From Planctomycetota bacterium (GTDB lineage Bacteria > Planctomycetota > Phycisphaerae > Phycisphaerales > Phycisphaeraceae), in assembly GCA_021784455.1 (NCBI GenBank), contig JAJXSS010000003.1:1-32662 (forward strand): 32,662 nucleotides of DNA. Reading direction: 5' to 3'. Positions 17,200 to 25,098 of this stretch are shown here, piece by piece. The position numbers and the translations under genes are program-made. Numbering within the stretch: the stretch's first letter is position 1; each line of letters starts with the position of its first letter. The notes beneath the pieces are model-generated. The model was given only the letters and a program-made list of their open reading frames with translations. It was not told where the DNA came from and searched no databases.

Positions 17200-18465
17200 T
17201 CAGGCGGCCCGGCTCCAGCTCACTTCGTTCCAGTGCACCGCCCCCCACGGCCGCTCCTGCCACAGGGGTACCTGGTGTTGATTGATCAGTTTGATCAGCG
17301 GCACATCCGTCAGGACATCAAAGGGCACACTTGCCGTGCTCTGGCAGATGCCGATGTCGGCGTAGTAGGCCCCCGGGGCCAGCGGCAGGCCCCGCACGTG
17401 CAGACGCACTTGGTGCGTTCCCGGGGCGGCCGAGAACCGGTATCCCTGGTCCCAGGAAAACAGGATCGCCACCTTCTGGTCGTATTCGTTCTTCAGGATC
17501 AGGGTCAGACTGGCATCGTGTACCGGCCGGTACACCTCCAGCGTGATCTCCACGTGGAAATCGGAGAGCATCGCCACTTCCGGCACCCGGGCCGGCAGGC
17601 CGTTGACAGCCAGACCGGTGACCCGCAAGGTCGGATCATCCTCGTGGTCCCGCCGGTAATACTCCAAGGGGTGCAGCGTCTGACCATCGGCATCGGCTGC
17701 GTCACCGTAGTAACGGTTGACCACCTCACCGGTGGGACCCAGAGTCAGCAGCCGGCCGGCGTGCAGGTAGGCACATCGCTGTGTCAGCGAACTGACCGCC
17801 CCCAGGTTGTGGCTGACAAACAACACCGTCCGCCCCTGGTTGGCCACATCCTTCATCTTGCCCAGGCATTTTTTCTGGAAGGCCGCGTCCCCCACCGCCA
17901 GGACCTCGTCGACGATCAGGATCTCCGGCTCCAGGTGGGCCGCCACCGCAAACGCCAGGCGCACGTACATGCCGCTGGAGTAGCGCTTTACGGGCGTATC
18001 CAGAAACGGCCCGATGTCCGCGAAATCCACGATGGCATCGAACCGCCCGGCAATGTCCCGCCGGCTCATGCCCAGCAGCGTGCCGTTCAGAAAAATGTTC
18101 TCCCGGCCGGTGAGTTCGGGATGAAAACCTGTGCCCACCTCCAGCAGGCTGCCCACCCGCCCGCGGATCCACGCCTGGCCCCGAGTGGGGCAGGTGATGC
18201 GTGAAAGAATCTTCAGCAGCGTGCTTTTGCCCGCCCCGTTGCGTCCGATAAAACCCACCACTTCGCCGCTCTTGATGCTGAAGCTCACATCCTTCAGGGC
18301 CCAGACCTCGCGCACTGGTACCGAGGCCACCGGCCGGCGCCGCAGCCGGGCCCAGGCCCGGCCCGCCGCGTCGTACACCGCCTCACGCAGCATGCCGCCG
18401 GGCCCCGCCGCCCCCAGCCGGTAGAGTTTGCTCAGTCCCTCGGCTTGAATGACCACGTCGCTCAT
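17200..18465 (-). CDS. wzt: Polysaccharide ABC transporter ATP-binding protein with Wzt-like C-terminal domain (421 aa)
   Basis: GFIGRNGAGKSTLLKILSRI Walker A, YSSGMYVRLAFAVAAHLEPEILIVDEVLAVGD, plus a C-terminal beta-sandwich-like segment as in Wzt-type ATPases. Confidence 0.88.
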   Translation of the reverse strand: MSDVVIQAEGLSKLYRLGAAGPGGMLREAVYDAAGRAWARLRRRPVASVPVREVWALKDVSFSIKSGEVVGFIGRNGAGKSTLLKILSRITCPTRGQAWIRGRVGSLLEVGTGFHPELTGRENIFLNGTLLGMSRRDIAGRFDAIVDFADIGPFLDTPVKRYSSGMYVRLAFAVAAHLEPEILIVDEVLAVGDAAFQKKCLGKMKDVANQGRTVLFVSHNLGAVSSLTQRCAYLHAGRLLTLGPTGEVVNRYYGDAADADGQTLHPLEYYRRDHEDDPTLRVTGLAVNGLPARVPEVAMLSDFHVEITLEVYRPVHDASLTLILKNEYDQKVAILFSWDQGYRFSAAPGTHQVRLHVRGLPLAPGAYYADIGICQSTASVPFDVLTDVPLIKLINQHQVPLWQERPWGAVHWNEVSWSRAA

Positions 18466-18469
18466 AAAG

Positions 18470-18504
18470 TCTCAGACCTCAGATCTCAGGTTTCGGGTCT
18501 GGGG
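18470..18504. repeat. Degenerate heptanucleotide tandem repeat (TCTCAGA CCTCAGA TCTCAGG TTTCGGG TCTGGGG)
   Basis: Five consecutive 7-mers in register immediately upstream of the wzt start codon (18465, minus strand). Confidence 0.55.
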
Positions 18505-18507
18505 GGT

Positions 18508-18529
18508 AGGTTCGGGCTGGCCCGAACCT
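18508..18529. repeat. Perfect 22-bp palindrome AGGTTCGGGC-TG-GCCCGAACCT; fourth copy of the 1937-2034 repeat family
   Basis: 10-bp perfect arms around TG, located one base beyond the wzm stop codon (18533..18531, minus strand). Confidence 0.85.
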
Positions 18530-18530
18530 G

Positions 18531-19496
18531 CTACACCACATCGGCAAACCGCCGCACCGAGCGGCCGTACCACACCAGTCCGCCCATCAGGCATAGCAGC
18601 GCCACGGCTGCCGATGCCGCCAGTTCGGCCAGCGGCAAGGGCGTGCCCAGGGCGATGGCTCGCAACGTTTCCACCGGCCCGCTCATGGGGTTTACCCACA
18701 CCAGCCCGCGCAGAATGCCCGGCAGCCGCTGGGAGGGCAGAATTACGGGGGTCAGGAACAGCCCAAGCTGCAGGGCAAACGGCACCACGTAACGCACATC
18801 CCGGTAGGTGACGCTCAGCGTGGCGACCCATATCCCCACGCCCGCGGCCGCCAGCACCATCACTGCCAGCGGCAGGGGCACCAGGAGCCATGCCATGGAA
18901 AGAGGAGTGTGATACCACACCATCATCCCCCCCAGCACCGTGCCGGCGATCGCGAAGTCGACCAGGGCCGTGCCCAGCGTGGCCAACGGCAGGATCAGCC
19001 GCGGGAAGTACACCTTCTGGATCATGCCCGCGTTGCTGATGAAGCTGCCCGCGGCGTTGCCCACCGCCGCGGCAAAGAAGCTCCACGGCAGCAGCCCTGT
19101 ATAGAGGAAGATGGGATACGCCACCCCGGGGTGGTCGGCGGCCTGGCCCAGCAGGGGCCCCAGCACGGCGCTCAGCACGATCATGGTCAGCACCGGCTGA
19201 AGCACCGCCCAGGCCGCCCCCAGCAGCGTTTGCTTGTAGCGTACCTTGATGTCCCGAGCCGTCAGCGACCACAGCAGGTCGCGGTAATGCCACAGACCCG
19301 GTAGATCCAGGCTTTGCATGCCTCCCAGGGGGCGGATCAGCGTTAACCGCTGCCCGCCGCGGGTAGAGGAGGCCTCGGCCAGGACCGGGATGGAGCTGGA
19401 TACCGTCGTCAAAGCGTCTCTCCGTACCTCGAAAGCGCGGCCGGCATACCGGCCCGTCCCAGGCCGCATTCCCGGCACCAGCGGCATATTCGTCAT
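18531..19496 (-). CDS. wzm: Polysaccharide ABC transporter permease, Wzm/ABC-2 type (321 aa)
   Basis: LWSLTARDIKVRYKQTLLGAAWAVLQPVLTMIVLSAVLG; six hydrophobic segments; adjacent to the Wzt-like gene. Confidence 0.88.
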   Translation of the reverse strand: MTNMPLVPGMRPGTGRYAGRAFEVRRDALTTVSSSIPVLAEASSTRGGQRLTLIRPLGGMQSLDLPGLWHYRDLLWSLTARDIKVRYKQTLLGAAWAVLQPVLTMIVLSAVLGPLLGQAADHPGVAYPIFLYTGLLPWSFFAAAVGNAAGSFISNAGMIQKVYFPRLILPLATLGTALVDFAIAGTVLGGMMVWYHTPLSMAWLLVPLPLAVMVLAAAGVGIWVATLSVTYRDVRYVVPFALQLGLFLTPVILPSQRLPGILRGLVWVNPMSGPVETLRAIALGTPLPLAELAASAAVALLCLMGGLVWYGRSVRRFADVV

Positions 19497-19635
19497 CGTC
19501 GCACCGCCGCCCGCACTTAAGTGTCTGTCGTTGCGGCGCTGCGGTCATGTAACCCCGGCGGACCCAACGGCAATTCCCAGAGGGGAATGTGGTAGACTTT
19601 CAAGTTGCCGGCCTCAGCCAAGGGATGGCTATCTG
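19497..19635. promoter_or_regulatory. Divergent intergenic region with dyad ATTCCC-AGAG-GGGAAT (19573-19588) and possible -10 TAGACT (19593-19598)
   Basis: Direct reading between the divergent starts at 19496 (minus) and 19636 (plus). Confidence 0.35.
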
Positions 19636-21456
19636 ATGCGCGTATTGGTCCTGATGAAATGGGCGGTGGGGGGGCTGGTCCTGAGCGCTTTGGCGGCCGG
19701 ACCGGTTATCGCGCAGGGCCCGGATCAGGCCGAAGAACGGTACTGGGCCATTCTCCGCAGCGGCACCGAGGTGGGCGCCACCACCTTGACCGACTGGGCC
19801 GATCCCGACAAAACTGCCCGCCTCGACAAGACCCCGCTCTTTGCCCCGCGCAATCCCGTGCGTCTGCTGTGCGATCGCTCGGTTAGCGTGGCCCTTACCG
19901 GCCCGCGTCTCCTTTTTCAGAACGGCGACATCCTGCCGGGCCAAGTCACGGAAATCCGCCCCGCTGATCCCACCGGCGGCTCTCCCGCCTATGCGCTGGT
20001 GCAACTGGCCGCCCCCTTTATAGGTCCGGATAACACCGCGCCGCTCCTGCCCGTGCGTCTGGATGCCGTGCGTCGCCTGCTGATGACGGACGATGTCCAG
20101 GAGGATTACCAGCCCAACAGCATCATCCTCAAGGACGGCCGCCGGTTATCGGTCCTGGGCCTGCGCTGGACCCGGGATGGGGTGCGGGTGCTGGTTCAGG
20201 GGCAGATTCTCAGCCTGGCCCTCAAGGATCTGGCCGAAGTGGACCTGCCCGCGGCCGATCTGGTTCATCTGGTCCTGGCCCAGAACGCCTACCCCGGTCC
20301 GCGGGCTGATGGCCTCATCGGCCGGCTCCGCGCCAGCAACGGCGCCGCGCTCACCTTCCGCAGCGACATGCTCAGGCCCCTGGCGATTCAGACCGGCGCT
20401 GGGCACCATGCCAAAAGCAGTCTGGCCTGCGTGCAGGTCCAGCCGGGCTGGGCCCTGGAACCCCTGACTCTGCCCGTGGATGAAGTTGCTGTCTCCGATT
20501 ACTGGCGGCCCACGGATGTGCCCCTGTCCCTTCTGCCGGCCCGCACCCTGCAGGAAAAGAGCTATACCGGTTACCTCTGGCACTGGCGCCGCAATCTGGA
20601 TGTTCGCGGGGGCCTGCTGGAAGTCGGCCGTATGTCTGCCGACCTGGGGGTGGGGATGCACTCGCTCTCCCAGGTGGCCTTCACGCTGCCGCCTTCGGCC
20701 CAGGCCTTCTGGAGCATCGTGGGCCTGGCCCGCGATGTCGGCAGCGGCGGTTGCGTCAACCTTCAAGTCACCCCCGATGATCCGGGCCACGCGCCGCTGT
20801 GGCGCCGCGATTTTGTTCGTGGTACTGATGGCCCCATCGTGGTCGGCCCCGTCCCCCTGCCCCAGGCCGCCGGCCAGATGGTGCTGTCGGTGGGCTTTGC
20901 CGATCACAACCGCCCCCAGGGGGCTGACCCCATGGATATCCGCGACCGGGTGAATTGGCTGATGCCCCTGGTGGAGATTGACCGCGCCGTGCTGCCCCAG
21001 CCCCAGCAGGACTGGCGCTATTACCTGCCCGTTCTGGATGATTGGCAGCCCGGTGTGGACCTGGCCCAGGTAGGCCGGCTGGGGGTGAACTGGGATCCAT
21101 CAGGCCGGCGCTGGGAAATGACCCTGGACACGGCCCACGGCGGCTACCAGCTCACCCGGCGCATCGAGGTTCTGAGCCCGGATGCCGCCCTGGGCCTGAC
21201 GGTCGCCCGCACGGGGGAGGGGGCTGCTCCCATCCTGACCCTGCAGGTTGCTGGTAGCACCGCGGCCCCGCAACAACTCGATACCCGTAGCGCCCAGCCC
21301 GGCGCCGATGCCACCGTTTCCTGGCCGCTGCGCGATTTTGTCAACAAAACCATTAATCTGGTTCTGACCGTGTCGCCGCCTTCGGGGGCCACCATGGGCC
21401 CGCTGGCCTGGCGGCGTCTGGGCATCACGGGCAACGGGCCGCCGGCCCACCCCTAG
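19636..21456 (+). CDS. Exported protein with NPCBM-like domain (606 aa)
   Basis: Signal peptide MRVLVLMKWAVGGLVLSALAAGPVIAQ; segment RNLDVRGGLLEVGRMSADLGVGMHSLSQVAFTLPPSAQAFWSIVGLARDVGSGGCVNLQV resembles NPCBM domains. Start re-assigned from 19318. Confidence 0.7.
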   Translation: MRVLVLMKWAVGGLVLSALAAGPVIAQGPDQAEERYWAILRSGTEVGATTLTDWADPDKTARLDKTPLFAPRNPVRLLCDRSVSVALTGPRLLFQNGDILPGQVTEIRPADPTGGSPAYALVQLAAPFIGPDNTAPLLPVRLDAVRRLLMTDDVQEDYQPNSIILKDGRRLSVLGLRWTRDGVRVLVQGQILSLALKDLAEVDLPAADLVHLVLAQNAYPGPRADGLIGRLRASNGAALTFRSDMLRPLAIQTGAGHHAKSSLACVQVQPGWALEPLTLPVDEVAVSDYWRPTDVPLSLLPARTLQEKSYTGYLWHWRRNLDVRGGLLEVGRMSADLGVGMHSLSQVAFTLPPSAQAFWSIVGLARDVGSGGCVNLQVTPDDPGHAPLWRRDFVRGTDGPIVVGPVPLPQAAGQMVLSVGFADHNRPQGADPMDIRDRVNWLMPLVEIDRAVLPQPQQDWRYYLPVLDDWQPGVDLAQVGRLGVNWDPSGRRWEMTLDTAHGGYQLTRRIEVLSPDAALGLTVARTGEGAAPILTLQVAGSTAAPQQLDTRSAQPGADATVSWPLRDFVNKTINLVLTVSPPSGATMGPLAWRRLGITGNGPPAHP

Positions 21457-21496
21457 GCGGCGCGTAACTTGGCCGCCTTCCGAGTCAAATAACCGT

Positions 21497-22624
21497 ATGC
21501 CAAGATCAATCTGGCACGTCTGGTGTCTGATACTGCTGCTGATGCCCGCCAGCCTGCGTGCCGAAGGCGAGTGGGAGATCACTCCCCAGAGCCAGCACGC
21601 GGCCGATCTGGGACTGCAGTGGCTGGCTCACAATCAGGGGCCCAACGGCAACTGGCGCAGCAACAACCTGGGCCTGGTGGGGATGGGCGTGCTGGCTTTC
21701 CTCTCCGCCGGGTATACCGATCACGGCCGCTACGGCTCGGTCGTGCGCCGCGGCCTCGATTTCATCCTGGCCAACGCCAAGCCCTCGGGTCTGCTCAACA
21801 TCACCGAAGGCCAGCACGACATGTACAACCACGGTCTGGCCACCTTCGTGCTGACCCAGGCCTACGGCATGGTCGACGACCGCCGCATCGGACCCGTCCT
21901 GGATAAGGCCCTCAAGCTCATTTGCGATGTCCAGTGCGATGATGGCGGCTGGGATTACCGTGCCGTGCGTCTGCGCCAGGGCCATGACTGCTCCCTGGCC
22001 GTCATGCAGGCCAAGGCCCTGCGTGGGGCCATGGATGAGGGCTTTGATATCCCGCCCCACACCGTGGAAATGGCCATCGCCGCCGTGCGCCGCTATTACT
22101 GGATTTCCGGCCCGCCCGATGGGAAAGGCGCCCAGTATGGCTCCGACCCCCTGGCCCAGAGTCCCGGCCGCTTCACCTACCAGGGCAATCAGGGCAATTC
22201 CACCACCGCCATGGCCGCCGCCGGCGTCGTCTGCCTCCAGGAATTCGGCCAGTACGGGGATTTCCGCATCCTGCGCTCTCTGGATGCGGTCATCGCCGAC
22301 ATCCACCGCGAGTGCAAGCCCAAACGCGGCGTGCTGCCCCTGGATCCCTACACCATGTACTACGTGGCCCAGGGGCTGTACCAGGTCGGCGGCCAGCGCT
22401 GGCGGCAGAACTACCCCTTCCTCCGCGACGCCATCGTGAAATCCCAGAACACCAATCCCAACCCCGCCGATCTGGGCTCCTGGGAATCGGGCAAGTGGGT
22501 CACTGGTCCCGACAGCCGCCTCTGGGGCACGGCAGTGGGCGTCTTTACGCTCAGCATCCCCAACCGCTACCTGCCCCTGTTGCAGCAGGTGCCCCCTGAA
22601 ACACTGCGAGCCCCGACGCCATGA
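21497..22624 (+). CDS. Exported prenyltransferase/squalene-cyclase-repeat-like protein (375 aa)
   Basis: Signal peptide; QW-type motifs QGPNGNW and QCDDGGW (QxxxGxW); alpha-toroid-like helical repeats. Confidence 0.75.
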   Translation: MPRSIWHVWCLILLLMPASLRAEGEWEITPQSQHAADLGLQWLAHNQGPNGNWRSNNLGLVGMGVLAFLSAGYTDHGRYGSVVRRGLDFILANAKPSGLLNITEGQHDMYNHGLATFVLTQAYGMVDDRRIGPVLDKALKLICDVQCDDGGWDYRAVRLRQGHDCSLAVMQAKALRGAMDEGFDIPPHTVEMAIAAVRRYYWISGPPDGKGAQYGSDPLAQSPGRFTYQGNQGNSTTAMAAAGVVCLQEFGQYGDFRILRSLDAVIADIHRECKPKRGVLPLDPYTMYYVAQGLYQVGGQRWRQNYPFLRDAIVKSQNTNPNPADLGSWESGKWVTGPDSRLWGTAVGVFTLSIPNRYLPLLQQVPPETLRAPTP

Positions 22625-25098
22625 GTTTTTTGTCCGCAGGATTTCTTGGAGCCCTGGTGGCTGTGGCCGGTCCGCTGGCCATCCATCTGCTGAACCGGCG
22701 CCGCTTCCGCACCCTGGAATGGGCCGCCATGGACTTCCTGCGCGATGCGGTCAAGCGCAACAAGCGCATCCTCGATATCCGCGACCTGATTCTGCTGCTC
22801 TTGCGCACCCTGGCCGTGCTCTTCTTCGTGCTGGCCATGGCCCGGCCTTACTGGTCGGCCTCGGGCGCCGCGGTCGCCGGCCGTAACCAGCCCGTGCACG
22901 CCGTGGTGGCCATCGACAACAGCCTCTCCATGGGCTACACCGAACTGGACAAATCTCTGCTCGATATTGCCCGTGACCGGGCGGATGCCTTCCTGCGGTC
23001 GTTGCCCGCCAATTCCCAGGTTTCCCTCGTGGTCATGTGCCCCTCCTCCGATGACCAGGGTCGCCTGGGCTCCCTGGGCGTGCAGGATGCCATCGAGGCG
23101 CTGGACCAGGTGCACGTGGTGGATCGCCAGGCCAATCTCACCGATGCCGCCGAGCAGGTGCGAGCCATGCTCGCCCTGCCCGGGGCCCCCGGCGCCAAGT
23201 ACGTCGTGTTCTTCAGCGATATGCAGGCCCAGACCTGGTCCGCCTCGGGCGCCGCCCAGGTGCTCAAGGGCGTTTCCCCCATCCACGTCGTGCAGGTCGG
23301 CCAGCCCGGCCGCGACAATACCTGCGTCGCCGATTTCCGCCTGCGCGACGGCATCGCCGATGCTCAATCCCCGGCCGTCTTCATCGCCACCCTCCGCCAT
23401 TTCGGCACCCAACCCCATCCCCGCCTGCGCGTCTCGCTCAAGATCGACCACCAGGTCGTCGAGGAGCGCCAGGTGGATCTGGAGCCCAACCAGCCCCTGG
23501 AGGTCATGTTCAAGTACCGCTTCACCGCCGCCGGTACGCCCCACGATCCGCTCTTCGTCCCCGCCACCGTGGAACTGGAACACGACCACCTGGCGATGGA
23601 TGATTCCCGCAGCATCATCGTCCCCGTGGTGGCCAGCGTGCCCGTGGTCTTCGTGGATCAGCTTGGGGCACGCGAAGACCCCAGCCAGAACCGCTTCGGC
23701 GACACCCTGCCTCTGCGCCGCCTCCTGGCCCCGCGCAGCCAACTGGCCGGGGGCCCCAACCAACTCGTCCAGGTCCGCCACATCACCCCCGACCAGATTA
23801 CCCGCGAGGTCCTTAAGGACGCACGCCTCACTGTCATCGCCGGCGTGCGCAGCATCAGTCCTGAGACCGACCGCCTCCTGCGCCAGTACGTCGAGCAGGG
23901 CGGCCAGCTCATCATCGCCGCCGGCGGCGACTTCGACCCCGTGGCCTGGGATGCCGCCGCCTGGCGCAGCGGCGCGGGGGTTCTGCCCCTGCCGCTGCGT
24001 CCCCAACTGATCGGACAGTTGCCCACGGCCGACCACCCCAACATCCCCACCTTCCACCTTGACCCCCGCAGTTTCGACGATCCCCTGTTCCGTCTGGCCC
24101 TGCCCCAGTCCACCTATCAGGACCTGCTGGCCTCGCCCTTCTTTTTCATGAGTGCCGCCGTGGACGAAAAGGCGCCGCGGCCCGATTCCCAGGTTCAGCG
24201 TGCCCGCCTGGAACAGGCCCGCCTGTGGCTGGCCGATGCCGATGAACTGCAGCGCCACTGGGCCGACCTTGCCAGCCAGGGCAAACTCACCGAGGACGAC
24301 CGCCGCCAGCGTGCCCGGCTTGCCCAGGTCCGTCAGGAGATGGGCCCGCGCTGGGTCCTGTGGTCCAATCCCCTGGCCCCCGACCCCTGGTTGCGGCCCA
24401 TGGACCAACTGCTGGCCCAGAGCCAGCCCCGTATCATCGGCCGCTATACCAACGGCCAAGCCTTCGCCGTGCGCCGCGACCTGGGCCGCGGCACCATCCT
24501 CTTGATCACCACCGGCATCTTCCCCCTGTGGAATAACATGGCCGTCGACCAAAGCGTGCTGCTCTTCGACCACGCCATGCGGGCCATGCTGGCTCACACT
24601 CTGCCCACCCAGACCTTCGGCCCCCGGTCCGTGCTGACCATCCCCCTGGAATCCCGCGATCTGGGGGCCACCTTCACCCTCCAGCGTCCCGGGGCCGGCC
24701 CGCCGGTGCCCCTTCTGGCCGAGGCCCTGGGCGAGCGGGCCTACGGCCTGCGCATCCGCTATCCGGTGCAGCGCGGTATCTACACCATCCGCCGCACCCC
24801 CGGGCCCGGCGAAGCCGCCGACCCGGCCGGCCAGGCCAACTGGACCTTGCAACTGGCCGTCAACGGCCCCGCGGAAGAAAGTGATCTGACCCCTATCGAC
24901 GCCAAGCAACTGGCTCAGCGGCTGAGCCCGCTCACCATCCGCTGGGTCAACCCCGGCGAATCGATCGCCATCGCCAGCATCAGCGTTGAGCGTCATGACC
25001 TGTGGCGCTATCTGATGCTGCTGGCCCTGCTCTGCCTGGCCGCGGAAATGGCGTTCCTGGCCTTCGGCCGCTCCTTCAGCCGGAGGAACAGCGCATGA
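22621..25098 (+). CDS. BatA N-terminal/vWA domain membrane protein (825 aa)
   Basis: MSFLSAGFLGALVAVAGPLAIHLLNRRRFRTLEWAAMDFLRDAVKRNKR BatA-type N-terminus; AIDNSLSMGY (DxSxS MIDAS). Confidence 0.85.
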   Translation: MSFLSAGFLGALVAVAGPLAIHLLNRRRFRTLEWAAMDFLRDAVKRNKRILDIRDLILLLLRTLAVLFFVLAMARPYWSASGAAVAGRNQPVHAVVAIDNSLSMGYTELDKSLLDIARDRADAFLRSLPANSQVSLVVMCPSSDDQGRLGSLGVQDAIEALDQVHVVDRQANLTDAAEQVRAMLALPGAPGAKYVVFFSDMQAQTWSASGAAQVLKGVSPIHVVQVGQPGRDNTCVADFRLRDGIADAQSPAVFIATLRHFGTQPHPRLRVSLKIDHQVVEERQVDLEPNQPLEVMFKYRFTAAGTPHDPLFVPATVELEHDHLAMDDSRSIIVPVVASVPVVFVDQLGAREDPSQNRFGDTLPLRRLLAPRSQLAGGPNQLVQVRHITPDQITREVLKDARLTVIAGVRSISPETDRLLRQYVEQGGQLIIAAGGDFDPVAWDAAAWRSGAGVLPLPLRPQLIGQLPTADHPNIPTFHLDPRSFDDPLFRLALPQSTYQDLLASPFFFMSAAVDEKAPRPDSQVQRARLEQARLWLADADELQRHWADLASQGKLTEDDRRQRARLAQVRQEMGPRWVLWSNPLAPDPWLRPMDQLLAQSQPRIIGRYTNGQAFAVRRDLGRGTILLITTGIFPLWNNMAVDQSVLLFDHAMRAMLAHTLPTQTFGPRSVLTIPLESRDLGATFTLQRPGAGPPVPLLAEALGERAYGLRIRYPVQRGIYTIRRTPGPGEAADPAGQANWTLQLAVNGPAEESDLTPIDAKQLAQRLSPLTIRWVNPGESIAIASISVERHDLWRYLMLLALLCLAAEMAFLAFGRSFSRRNSA

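Noticed and set aside
16333-18204. 623-aa plus-strand ORF spanning fkbM and wzt
   Set aside because: Both minus-strand genes share the same register, so the aligned antisense frame stays open; composition is artefactual and both sense products are clear families.
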